Part shown: positions 34,122 to 42,147 of the stretch, in pieces
How the letters are laid out: each line of letters starts with the position of its first letter
Position numbering within the stretch: position 1 is the first letter of the stretch
Source: Pseudomonas violetae
Lineage (GTDB): Bacteria; Pseudomonadota; Gammaproteobacteria; Pseudomonadales; Pseudomonadaceae
Direction: 5' to 3'
NCBI RefSeq assembly: GCF_023072615.1
Contig: NZ_JAKNRW010000017.1
Location: 1-64,000 of the forward strand
DNA: 64,000 nucleotides
Notes under the pieces: model-generated
Database searches by the model: none
The model's input: only the letters and a program-made list of their open reading frames with translations
Told to the model about the DNA's origin: nothing
Translations under genes and position numbers: made by a program

Positions 34122-34198
34122 GTAGGAGCTGCCGCAGGCTGCGATCTTTTGTTTTTTTCAAACAACCTCAAAAGATCGCAGCCTGCGGCAGCTCCTAC
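34122..34198. repeat. Perfect inverted REP pair (REPIN) inside the importer operon
   Basis: Arms of 29 nt, GTAGGAGCTGCCGCAGGCTG continuing CGATCTTTT (34122-34150) and its exact reverse complement (34170-34198), flank a 19-nt loop rich in T on the plus strand. It lies between the solute-binding-protein gene and the next gene. In RNA it would form a very stable hairpin, likely to stabilise the binding-protein message or attenuate downstream transcription. Confidence 0.93.
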
Positions 34199-34208
34199 GG
34201 ATGCAGCA

Positions 34209-35273
34209 TTACTGCATATTGATAATCACTTCTTCCTGCCACTTCTGCGGCAGCGATTTCGAGGTTTTTTCCCACGCATCTGCGTCCTTGATCGGCGTCA
34301 CGCCTTTGTACTGTTCGTTCGGCAGCAGCTTGGCCTTGACGTCATCCGGCAGCTTCACGTGTTCGGCGCGGATCGGGCGTGCGTTGCCGCGCGCCAGGTT
34401 GGTCTGGCCGGCATCGCTGAAGATGTATTCGCGAGTCAGTTTGGCGGCGTTAGGGTTTTTTGCGTATTTGTTGATGATGGTGGTGTAGCCGGAAATGACC
34501 GAGCCATCGGAAGGGATCAACACGGTGTAATCATCCGGGTTCGCCATCTTGGCCTTGTAGCTCAGGCCGTTGAAATCCCAGACCACGCCGACTTCGATCT
34601 CGCCCTTTTCCATGGTGGCAATAGTCGGGTTGGCCATCGACAGGCGACCTTGCTTGGCAATGTCGGCAAACATCAGCAGGGCTGGCTGGATGTTCTTCTC
34701 GTCACCGCCGTTGGCCAGTGCGGCAGCCAGGACACCGTTGGCCGCCTGGGCCGCAGTGCTGACGTCGCCAATGGAGACCTTGTACTTGCCATTCTTGAGA
34801 TCAGCCCATTTGGTCGGAGCTTCGGAACCGTGCAGCAGCTTCTTGTTGATGATGAAGGCGATGGTGCCGGTGTAGGCCAGCGCCCAGTTGCCGTCCTTGT
34901 CTTTCGCCCAATCCGGCACCTGGTCCCAGGTGGTCGGTTTATAGGGTTGCACCACGCCTTGCTTGACCGCGATCGGTCCGAAAGCTGCACCGACGTCACC
35001 AATGTCCGCGCTGGCGTTGTCTTTCTCGGCGGCGAACTTGGCGATTTCCTGCGCGGAGCTCATGTCGGTATCGATGTGTTTCAGGCCATAGGTCTTGGCG
35101 AGGTCATCCCAGGTGCCTTTCCAGTTGGCCCAGTCATCGGGCATGCCGACGCTGTTGACTGCGCCTTCCGCCTTCGCTGCGGCCTCTAGGGTTTTCAACT
35201 CATCAGCCGCCATGGCGGCGGTGCACATGGCAATGGTCGAGCCTAACAGTGATGCCAGGAAAAGCTGTTTCAT
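34209..35273 (-). CDS. ABC importer periplasmic substrate-binding protein
   Basis: This 354-residue protein has a signal peptide ending AMA before AD (near residue 23). It belongs to the type of binding protein used by Fe3+, polyamine and 2-aminoethylphosphonate importers: ADIGDVGAAFGPIAVKQGVV, FIINKKLLHG, KYKVSIGDVSTAAQAANGVL, and GYTTIINKYAKNPNAAKLTR. AAGGAG precedes ATG 35273. It is the first gene of the operon, behind a regulatory gap shared with the divergent GntR/UTRA regulator. The substrate is inferred only from its neighbours. Confidence 0.9.
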   Translation of the reverse strand: MKQLFLASLLGSTIAMCTAAMAADELKTLEAAAKAEGAVNSVGMPDDWANWKGTWDDLAKTYGLKHIDTDMSSAQEIAKFAAEKDNASADIGDVGAAFGPIAVKQGVVQPYKPTTWDQVPDWAKDKDGNWALAYTGTIAFIINKKLLHGSEAPTKWADLKNGKYKVSIGDVSTAAQAANGVLAAALANGGDEKNIQPALLMFADIAKQGRLSMANPTIATMEKGEIEVGVVWDFNGLSYKAKMANPDDYTVLIPSDGSVISGYTTIINKYAKNPNAAKLTREYIFSDAGQTNLARGNARPIRAEHVKLPDDVKAKLLPNEQYKGVTPIKDADAWEKTSKSLPQKWQEEVIINMQ

Positions 35274-35318
35274 CCGAAGCTCCTTTTGGGCGTTTTCAAC
35301 GCTGCGATTGCGGTTGTG

Positions 35319-35332
35319 TTGGTCTAGGTCAG
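35319..35332. promoter_or_regulatory. Candidate GntR/UTRA operator upstream of the importer operon
   Basis: TTGGTCTAGGTCAG carries the TGGTCTAG half of the TGGTCTAGACCA-type site bound by HutC-subfamily regulators. It lies 46 nt before the binding-protein start and matches a second copy at 35587. The rest of the 340-bp gap 35274-35613 shows only a weak PhoB-like pattern (see findings). Confidence 0.5.
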
Positions 35333-35586
35333 CAATACCTGAGCCAATTTAGGCGGTCTGGATGACATTTTGATGTCGATTGTCGGCCTGCCCGTATTTC
35401 CTGCAGGGGAAACCTCTGGCTGCGAAGTAAGCGTAGACCATGGCTAAGAGGCTGATATGAAAGGACATGGCCGTGATATTGCAGGCAAAAATCAGCGCCG
35501 TTCGGCATCTTTGTCATCCGCCAGTCACATGCTGTGCCTAGGCTGCATTGAAGCAAGACCCATGCGGAGCTCGCCCCGGAACAGTG

Positions 35587-35600
35587 CTGGTCTAGTCCAG
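35587..35600. promoter_or_regulatory. Candidate GntR/UTRA operator in the regulator's own leader
   Basis: CTGGTCTAGTCCAG has matching CTGG/CCAG ends and the same TGGTCTAG core as the site at 35319. It ends 13 nt before ATG 35614, a position suited to autorepression. Confidence 0.5.
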
Positions 35601-35613
35601 ATAGGTAACGTTG

Positions 35614-36327
35614 ATGCGCATCGAGACAACCAAAGCGGTTACAGCCATCGGGCAGGTGCTGCAAGAACAGCTCAATCACGGCCTGTTGGCGCCCGGAAGC
35701 AAACTGCCAGCGGAGCGCAAGCTCAGTGAGTTGTTCGGTACCACCCGAATTACCGTGCGTGAGGCGTTGTTGCAACTTGAGGCGCAGGGGCAGATTTATC
35801 GCGAAGAGCGCCGGGGCTGGTTCGTCTCGCCGCCCCGCCTGGCTTATAACCTGATGCAGCGCAGCCACTTTCACGCAATGGTCAGCGCCCAGGGCCGGGT
35901 GCCGTCGACTGAGGTGATTAGCGCACGCCTGCAGCCGGCGTCATCGGCGGTCTGTGCCTGGTTGCAATTGCCGGCACTGTCCAGTGTGATCCAGATTTGC
36001 CGGGCGCGACGCATTGACCAGCGGCTGGTGTTGTACGTCGAGCACTATCTCAATCCGCGGTTCTTCCCGGGGATTCTCGACTTCGACCTGAATCAGTCCA
36101 TCACCGAGCTGTACGCCCGGCATTACGACCTGCATTACGGCAGGGTACGCTTCGAGATCGTACCGACGGCGCTCTCGGTGGACGCTTCAGCAGCGCTGCG
36201 AGTGTCGGTGGGAAGTCCGGGATTGCGTATAGCCCGGGTCAACTACGACCAGCACGAGCGACTGATCGACTGCGATCTGGAATTCTGGCGACACGATGCC
36301 ATTCATGTGGGTGTCGATGTCATCTAA
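35614..36327 (+). CDS. GntR-family regulator with UTRA domain (HutC subfamily)
   Basis: This 237-residue protein has an N-terminal winged helix (LPAERKLSELFGTTRITVRE, then ALLQLEAQGQIYREERRGWF) and a C-terminal UTRA ligand-binding domain (about 80-235, VCAWLQLPALSSVIQICRAR and VLYVEHYLNP). It is divergent from the importer operon, so it most likely controls that operon and responds to its substrate or a product. UTRA regulators of this kind include PhnR and PhnF of phosphonate systems. The start is ATG 35614; a TTG at 35611 is possible. Confidence 0.88.
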   Translation: MRIETTKAVTAIGQVLQEQLNHGLLAPGSKLPAERKLSELFGTTRITVREALLQLEAQGQIYREERRGWFVSPPRLAYNLMQRSHFHAMVSAQGRVPSTEVISARLQPASSAVCAWLQLPALSSVIQICRARRIDQRLVLYVEHYLNPRFFPGILDFDLNQSITELYARHYDLHYGRVRFEIVPTALSVDASAALRVSVGSPGLRIARVNYDQHERLIDCDLEFWRHDAIHVGVDVI

Positions 36328-36357
36328 ACCAAGTCCCAGCCGGTTTCACCAGCCTGC

Positions 36358-37125
36358 TTAGCCGAATCGATAGATGTCCATGCCCAGGGCACCCATGGTG
36401 AAGCCTTTGTGGCTGATGCTGAACGCTCCTCCGGTGCCGCGAGCGAAGTACAACGGCAGCAGGTGCTCATCGCTGGGATGATTGCGCGCGGCATGCGGCG
36501 CTTGCGAGCGGTAATCGTGCAGCGCGGCTTGATCGTTGGCAGCGAGTTTCTCGATCATCCATTCACGGAACGCTTCGGCCCAGGGTTCCACGCTTTCCGG
36601 GCCGGCGTGCCAATCCAGTTCACCGAGGTTATGGGTGATGCTGCCGGATCCGATCAACAGCACCCCCTGTTCACGCAGGCTTGAGAGGGCCTGTCCGACG
36701 CGAGTCTGCAACGCGGGGCCGCCTCGGGTGGGCAGCGAGACCTGCACCACCGGGATGTCCGCCTGCGGGTACATCAGCGACAGTGGTACCCAGGTACCGT
36801 GGTCAAATGGCCTTTTGGTATCGATGCGAGCGGGTAAGTCGGCAGACTTGAGCAGTTCGACAACCTCCACCGCCAGTTGCGGATTACCGGGCGCGGGATA
36901 TTGCACCTCGAACAGCGCCTTGGGGAAACCACCAAAGTCGTGCCAGGTGTCCGGATGTGGATTACCGTTGACCAACAGTTCGTTGCTCTCCCAATGCGCC
37001 GAGACAATCACGATCGCCTTGGGTTGCGCTAATTCGGCGGCAAGCCGCGCCAGCGCTGGGCCGCTCGCGCCGGGTTCCAGCGCCAGCATGGGCGAACCGT
37101 GGGATATATACAGGCTGGGGAACAT
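36358..37125 (-). CDS. ygiD: DODA-type extradiol ring-opening dioxygenase (YgiD-like)
   Basis: This 255-residue protein belongs to the LigB/4,5-DOPA extradiol dioxygenase family. It has metal-site histidines in ISHGSPM and SAHWESN, plus RPFDHGTW and GSGSITHNLGEL. The physiological substrate in bacteria is not settled. AGGAG precedes ATG 37125. It sits between the GntR gene and the divergent tpm gene and shares no operon with either. Confidence 0.88.
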   Translation of the reverse strand: MFPSLYISHGSPMLALEPGASGPALARLAAELAQPKAIVIVSAHWESNELLVNGNPHPDTWHDFGGFPKALFEVQYPAPGNPQLAVEVVELLKSADLPARIDTKRPFDHGTWVPLSLMYPQADIPVVQVSLPTRGGPALQTRVGQALSSLREQGVLLIGSGSITHNLGELDWHAGPESVEPWAEAFREWMIEKLAANDQAALHDYRSQAPHAARNHPSDEHLLPLYFARGTGGAFSISHKGFTMGALGMDIYRFG

Positions 37126-37228
37126 GAAAGAGCTCCTGAGAGTTAAGATGGGCTCATCTTCAGTCAGATCATTGATCTAAATCTAATATAAGTTTTAGGG
37201 TGTTTTGATCGAATTTTCGGGGTTATTT

Positions 37229-37885
37229 ATGCAGCCGGAGTTTTGGCACAAGCGTTGGCAGTCGAATCAGATCGGCTTCCATCTGCGGGAAGTGAATCCT
37301 TATCTGCAACGGTTCTGGCCACAATTGAACCTGGAAGAGGGCGCTCGCGTGTTGGTGCCGTTGTGTGGGAAAAGTCTGGATCTGCTGTGGCTCGCTCATC
37401 AGGGCCATGAAGTACTGGGGATTGAACTGTCGGAAAGGGCCGTTGAGGACTTCTTCAGTGAGCATCAATTTGACCCTGATGTCAGCGAACAGGGGCCGTT
37501 CAAGGTTTATCGTGCCGGTTCGATCGAGCTGTGGTGCGGGGATTTCTTCGAGTTGACCGCAGGGGATGTGGCCGATTGCGCCGCTTTGTATGACCGTGCT
37601 GCGCTGATTGCGCTGCCACCGAAAATGCGCGAGGAATACGCTGCGCACCTGAACCGGATTCTGCCAAAGGAAACTTTGGGGTTGTTGGTTACGCTCGATT
37701 ACGACCAGGCGCAGAAAGACGGACCGCCGTTTGCCGTGCTCGATGATGAGGTGCGACGCTTGTTCGGTAATTTCTGGGCGCTGAAGATCCTGGAGGACCA
37801 GGATGTGCTGGGTGAGAGCTGGAAATTTGCCGAGGCCGGCGTGACGCGGCTTGAGGAGAGGGTTTATCGGGTTTCTGCCCGCTAA
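37229..37885 (+). CDS. tpm: Thiopurine S-methyltransferase
   Basis: This 218-residue SAM methyltransferase, equal in length to bacterial TPMTs, contributes to tellurite, selenite and thiopurine resistance. It begins MQPEFWHKRWQSNQIGFHLR; the SAM loop is ARVLVPLCGKSLDLLWLAHQ, and VLGIELSERAVEDFF follows. ATG 37229 is chosen over a TTG at 37205 because homologues begin MQPEFW. It converges on htpX, separated by a REP copy and a terminator. Confidence 0.92.
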   Translation: MQPEFWHKRWQSNQIGFHLREVNPYLQRFWPQLNLEEGARVLVPLCGKSLDLLWLAHQGHEVLGIELSERAVEDFFSEHQFDPDVSEQGPFKVYRAGSIELWCGDFFELTAGDVADCAALYDRAALIALPPKMREEYAAHLNRILPKETLGLLVTLDYDQAQKDGPPFAVLDDEVRRLFGNFWALKILEDQDVLGESWKFAEAGVTRLEERVYRVSAR

Positions 37886-37904
37886 TTTTTGTTCTCTGTA
37901 CCGG

Positions 37905-37931
37905 CGCATCGCGAGCAGGCTCGCTCCCATA
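37905..37931. repeat. Single REP element between tpm and htpX
   Basis: GCATCGCGAGCAGGCTCGCTCCCATA is a REP-core copy of the GTGGGAGCGGGCTTGCCCGC family in reverse orientation, with the variant stem GCGAGC-AG-GCTCGC. Confidence 0.7.
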
Positions 37932-37960
37932 TGGGGTCAACAGCACAAATCCAGACAGAC

Positions 37961-37986
37961 AAAAAAGGCCCGCATCTCTGCGGGCC
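37961..37986 (-). terminator. Terminator of htpX
   Basis: GGCCCGC-AGAGAT-GCGGGCC on the minus strand (37986-37967) followed by six T (37966-37961). Confidence 0.88.
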
Positions 37987-38007
37987 TATCTGTCTTGGCA
38001 GAACCTG

Positions 38008-38895
38008 TCAGCCGCGACGACGCAGCGCGTCGATACGCTCTTCCAGCGGCGGGTGGCTCATGAACATGCGAGCAAACCCCTGCTTGATGCCGCCGTTGAT
38101 GCCGAATGCATTCAGCGTGTCCGGCATGTGCACGGGCAATCCCTGTTCCGCCCGCAAGCGTTGCAAGGCACCGATCATCGCACTGGTACCTGCCAGGCGG
38201 GCACCGGCTTCGTCGGCACGGAATTCGCGTTTACGCGAGAACCACATGACGATCGAACTTGCCAGAATGCCCAGCACCAGCTCGGCAAAAATGGTCGCGA
38301 TGTAATAAGCGATTCCCTGGCCTTCTTCGTTCTTGAAGATCACTTTGTCGACGAAGTTACCGATAATTCGCGCAAAGAACATCACGAAGGTGTTCACCAC
38401 GCCCTGGATCAGCGCCAGGGTAACCATGTCGCCATTGGCAACGTGACCGATTTCGTGGGCCAGAACGGCTTTCACCTCATCCGGCGAAAAGCGTTCCAAC
38501 AGGCCCTGGCTGACCGCAACCAGTGCGTCGTTCTTGTTCCAGCCAGTGGCAAAGGCGTTTGCCTCATAGGCTGGAAAAATGCCGACCTCCGGCATCTTGA
38601 TCCCGGCTTCCCGGGACAGTTGCTCCACCGTTTGCATCAGCCATTGCTCGTGACGTGTGCGCGGTTGGGTGATGATCTGGGTGCTGGTGCTCATCTTCGC
38701 CATCCACTTGGAGATGAACAGCGAGAACAGGGAGCCGGCAAAACCAAAGACCGCACAGAAAATCAGCAGCTGATTGAGGTTGAGATCAACCCCGTTGGCC
38801 GCCATGAACCCGTTGAAGCCGAAAAGGCTCAGGGTGATGCTGGCAATCAGCACGACCGCCAGGTTAGTGGCCAAAAACAGCAGGATGCGCATCAT
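38008..38895 (-). CDS. htpX: Membrane zinc protease HtpX
   Basis: This inner-membrane M48 metalloprotease clears misfolded membrane proteins. The 295 residues have two N-terminal membrane segments, the zinc motif LAHEIGHVANGDMV, a second membrane pair (about 150-215), and the downstream glutamate ligand in REFRADEAGARLAG. The length equals the pseudomonad norm. AGGAG lies 12 nt before ATG 38895; the next codon is also ATG and could be the true start. Confidence 0.95.
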   Translation of the reverse strand: MMRILLFLATNLAVVLIASITLSLFGFNGFMAANGVDLNLNQLLIFCAVFGFAGSLFSLFISKWMAKMSTSTQIITQPRTRHEQWLMQTVEQLSREAGIKMPEVGIFPAYEANAFATGWNKNDALVAVSQGLLERFSPDEVKAVLAHEIGHVANGDMVTLALIQGVVNTFVMFFARIIGNFVDKVIFKNEEGQGIAYYIATIFAELVLGILASSIVMWFSRKREFRADEAGARLAGTSAMIGALQRLRAEQGLPVHMPDTLNAFGINGGIKQGFARMFMSHPPLEERIDALRRRG

Positions 38896-39212
38896 GGTTG
38901 TAGAAATCTCCTCAAGCTAAAGATGTAGCGTACTGCGGGGTATATAAGGTGCTGCAACGGGCTATTCAACCGGGTGACTATTTCAAACTGTGTCCTACGG
39001 CAAAAGACTAGCTGTTCGAAGGACGCTTCCGACGTGGTCCGAGGAAATTCATGTCAGGTATTTCCGAGGTTTGGCCCCCGTCGTTGTTAGACCGCTGCCT
39101 GAAACTGGGTCTTGGGCTGTGAGCACCATGTCGGTGCAGGGTAGGGGGGAATATGTATTGCTGAATTAGTCAGCGTGCGACGGGGATCAAAGTCGCACGG
39201 TGACCGATGGTG
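38896..39212. other. Gene-free stretch between htpX and the aminotransferase gene
   Basis: This 317-bp gap should contain the htpX promoter on its left side. A 23-codon frame at 39051-39122 (plus strand) has GAGGAAATTC before its ATG but no recognisable product. No terminator or repeat stood out. Confidence 0.5.
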
Positions 39213-40424
39213 TTACTGGCGGTAGGACTTGAGGAAGTTGCCGATGCGGCCTATGGCCATGTCCAGGTCATCCAATCGTGGCAGCGTCACGACCCGAAAG
39301 TGATCTGGCCATGGCCAGTTGAACGCCGTGCCTTGCACCACCAGCAGCTTTTCTGACAGTAGCAAGTCGAGCACGAATTTCTCGTCGTTATGGATCGGGC
39401 AGACTTTCGGATCGATCCGTGGGAAAGCATACAGAGCGCCCATGGGTTTAACGCAACTTACGCCGGGAATATCGTTGAGCAGTTCCCAGGTACGGTTGCG
39501 CTGCTCCAGCAGGCGGCCTTGGGGCAGCACCAGGTCATTGATGCTCTGGTAGCCGCCAAGAGCGGTCTGAATTGCATGCTGGCTCGGCACGTTGGCGCAC
39601 AGGCGCATATTGGCCAGCATGTCGATGCCTTCGATATAGCTCTGGGCGTGGTGTTTTGGACCGGAGATGGCGATCCAGCCGGAACGGAAACCCGCCACGC
39701 GGTAGGACTTGGAGAGGCCGTTGAAGGTCAGGCACAGCAGGTCCGGCGCCAGGGATGCGGTGCAAATGTGGACGGCATCGTCGTACAGTATCTTGTCGTA
39801 AATCTCGTCGGAGAACACTACCAGGTTGTGCTGGCGGGCCAGTTCCAACATGCCCAGCAGGACTTCTTTCGAATACACCGCACCGGTCGGATTGTTCGGG
39901 TTGATGATCACCAGTGCCTTGGTGTTTGGCGTGATCTTGGCCTTGATGTCGGCCAGATCCGGCCACCAGTTGGCCTGCTCGTCGCACAGGTAATGCACCG
40001 GGTTGCCGCCCGACAGGCTTACCGCCGCGGTCCACAGAGGGTAGTCCGGGGCCGGCACCAGCACTTCGTCGCCGTTGTTGAGCAAGGCCTGCATCGACAT
40101 CACGATGAGCTCGGAAACGCCGTTGCCCAGGTAGATGTCTTCAATGCCGACGCCTTCCACCTGCTTTTGCTGGTAGTACTGCATGACGGCCTTGCGTGCG
40201 CTGAACAGCCCTTTCGAGTCACTGTAACCTTGGGCGGTTGGCAGGTTGCGTATCACGTCCTGGAGAATTTCGTCCGGCGCTTCGAAACCAAAGGGCGCAG
40301 GATTGCCGATGTTCAGCTTGAGGATGCGGTGGCCTTCCTCTTCCAGGCGTTTGGCGTGCTTGAGCACTGGGCCGCGAATGTCGTAGCAGACGTTGGCGAG
40401 CTTGTTCGATTTGCTGACCTGCAT
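39213..40424 (-). CDS. PLP-dependent aminotransferase, AlaA-like
   Basis: This 403-residue class I aminotransferase matches E. coli AlaA in length and motifs: MQVSKSNKLANVCYDIRGPV at the start, IINPNNPTGAVYS, SDEIYDKILYD, the PLP lysine in FNGLSKSYRVAGFRSGW, and FRVVTLPR near the end. AlaA makes alanine from pyruvate and glutamate. The start ATG 40424 matches family N-termini; frames open to 40766 are excluded. It is divergent from msrB with a 226-bp gap. Confidence 0.9.
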   Translation of the reverse strand: MQVSKSNKLANVCYDIRGPVLKHAKRLEEEGHRILKLNIGNPAPFGFEAPDEILQDVIRNLPTAQGYSDSKGLFSARKAVMQYYQQKQVEGVGIEDIYLGNGVSELIVMSMQALLNNGDEVLVPAPDYPLWTAAVSLSGGNPVHYLCDEQANWWPDLADIKAKITPNTKALVIINPNNPTGAVYSKEVLLGMLELARQHNLVVFSDEIYDKILYDDAVHICTASLAPDLLCLTFNGLSKSYRVAGFRSGWIAISGPKHHAQSYIEGIDMLANMRLCANVPSQHAIQTALGGYQSINDLVLPQGRLLEQRNRTWELLNDIPGVSCVKPMGALYAFPRIDPKVCPIHNDEKFVLDLLLSEKLLVVQGTAFNWPWPDHFRVVTLPRLDDLDMAIGRIGNFLKSYRQ

Positions 40425-40650
40425 GGCGATGTGTTCCCGAAAATGAACGATCCAGGCGGCGTATGAACTACCGTACTGGGATTCCTGCGTATTCACACAG
40501 GCCTGGTGCCTTGAGATGCGGCACCCGTAAATCCGTTTGAATGCGCGTGGTCTGGCTGCCAGACTGGCGTTTGACGAGGCGCAATCATACGTGCCACCCG
40601 ATCCGTGGAAAAGGTACAGATCGGGCTTTTTCAGCTGCTGAGGTGTGACG

Positions 40651-41046
40651 ATGGAAAAGTTGGAAAAAACCCTTGAAGAATGGAAGGCCATGCTCGATCC
40701 GGAGCAGTACAACGTTTGCCGTCTCAAGGGCACGGAGCGCCCGTTTTCCGGCAAATACAATGACACTAAAACCGACGGCGTTTACCACTGCATCTGTTGC
40801 AAAGAGCCGCTTTTTGATTCGAAGACCAAATTTGACTCAGGCTGCGGCTGGCCGAGCTTTTATGCGCCGATCGGTGACAGTGCGATGGTTGAGATTCGTG
40901 ATGTCAGCCACGGGATGATTCGCATCGAGGTGGTGTGTGCCAAGTGCGATGCGCATCTGGGGCATGTGTTTCCGGATGGGCCGCCGCCGACTGGGTTGCG
41001 GTATTGCATCAATTCGGTGTGTCTGGAGCTTGTACCTCGGGAATGA
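40651..41046 (+). CDS. msrB: Peptide methionine (R)-S-oxide reductase MsrB
   Basis: It repairs the R isomer of methionine sulfoxide in proteins. The 131 residues include both zinc CxxC pairs (HCICCKEP and VCAKCDAHLGH), FDSGCGWPSFYAPI, and the catalytic cysteine in RYCINSVCLEL. GAGG stands 7 nt before ATG 40651; GTG 40645 is an alternative. In other pseudomonads it neighbours gpx directly (PA2827-PA2826, from memory); here a 1.1-kb repeat element intervenes. Confidence 0.95.
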   Translation: MEKLEKTLEEWKAMLDPEQYNVCRLKGTERPFSGKYNDTKTDGVYHCICCKEPLFDSKTKFDSGCGWPSFYAPIGDSAMVEIRDVSHGMIRIEVVCAKCDAHLGHVFPDGPPPTGLRYCINSVCLELVPRE

Positions 41047-41095
41047 CCGGGGTTTATCCGGTTTGGTCGTGTGTATATCCATTTCTGGGGTAATG

Positions 41096-42020
41096 GCTTC
41101 TATTGGTTCCGCCCTTACGGCGGGTCACTTTTGATAGAGCGCAAAAGTAACCAAAACGCTCTTGCCCCACCACTCGGCACCTCGCCTAGGCTCGGTGTGC
41201 CCGAACGCAGGCATTGCTCCGCGGGTCGCCGCGATGGGCCATCCCTGGCCCAGCGCGGCTAAACCGGCATCCTTGCCGGTTTCCCCGCTACGCAATGCCT
41301 GCGTTCGGCCAGCGTGGTTAACGGGGCGTCCGCGATCAAGAACCGGGCCGTGGCGGCCTTCGGGCCGACCAAGGCATCAAGCCGGCGCGCTGCGCTTCTC
41401 TGATGTGCACTGCTTCCGGGCTGGTGTTGTACCTGTGGGAGCGAAGCTTGACTGCCTTCGGGCTGATGTTGTTCCTGTGGGAGCAAAGCTTGCCTGCCGG
41501 GCTGATGTTGTTTCTGTGGGAGCAAAGCTTGCTCGCGATAGCGGGGTGCCAGTCAGCATCAATGTTGGATGCGAAACCGTCATCGCGAGCAAGCTTTGCT
41601 CCTACAGGTATCAATCCCTCCACAGAGATGACTTTCCAGAGGGATCACTTTCCATAAAGTCCACTTTCCACAAATACCACCTCACAGCGCTCATTTCATA
41701 TCCATAAAAGGTGCACGACCCAACAAGCGAAGCGCGCCGGCGTGATGCCCTGGTCGGCCCGAAGGCCGCCACGGCGAGCTGTAGATTGCAGGCGCCCCGT
41801 TAACCACGCCGGCCGAACGCAGGCATTGCGTAGCGGGTAAACCGGCAAGGATGCCGGTTTAGCCGCGCTGGGCCAGGGATGGCCCATCGCGGCGACCCGC
41901 GGAGCAATGCCGGAGTGAGGGCACACCGAGCCTAGGCGAGGTGCCAAGTGGTGGGGCAAGAGCGTTTGGTTACTTTGCGCTTTTCAAAGTAACCCGCTGT
42001 AAGAGCGGAACCGATAGCTG
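41096..42020. repeat. Large inverted-repeat element with arms of about 310 bp
   Basis: The stretch 41096-41410 recurs, inverted and nearly identical, at 41709-42020. Shared blocks include CTTGCCCCACCACTCGGCAC (with one change in the other arm), CTCGCCTAGGCTCGGTGTGC, GCGATGGGCCATCCCTGGCC and AATGCCTGCGTTCGGCC. The central 300 bp holds REP copies. Several frames are open across the arms but differ between the copies only by drift, and none looks like a real protein. It fills the 1.1-kb gap between msrB and gpx. It resembles a long intergenic repeat I recall from P. fluorescens-group genomes. Confidence 0.85.
41418..41607. repeat. Three tandem partial REP units and one inverted unit in the centre of the large repeat
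   Basis: GGGCTGATGTTGT followed by CTGTGGGAGCAAAGCTTG occurs three times in a row (units starting 41418, 41460 and 41499, about 40 bp each, with small changes). An inverted copy, ATCGCGAGCAAGCTTTGCTC continuing CTACAGG, ends at 41608. Confidence 0.8.
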
Positions 42021-42147
42021 CCACCACCAAAGAAACGGATATGCCCCCGTCCCAAAGAAACCAACCAACCAACCCAAAATTGAATTGCACGCAATTCAAT
42101 TGCGAACTATTTTAAACGGGCCACCCCTAGACCCCCAGAGCCAAACG

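Noticed and set aside
39051..39122. 23-codon gene with GAGGAAATTC before its ATG
   Set aside because: Too short to judge, no known motif, and a ribosome-site-like sequence alone is weak evidence.
41418..41560. CRISPR array
   Set aside because: The three repeated units are degenerate REP copies without regular spacers, and no cas genes are in the window.
41162..41959. Open frames such as MPHHSAPRLGSVCPNAG in the arms of the large repeat
   Set aside because: The same peptide pattern arises from both inverted arms and lies inside repeat DNA; no ribosome site, and length is set by the repeat rather than a gene.
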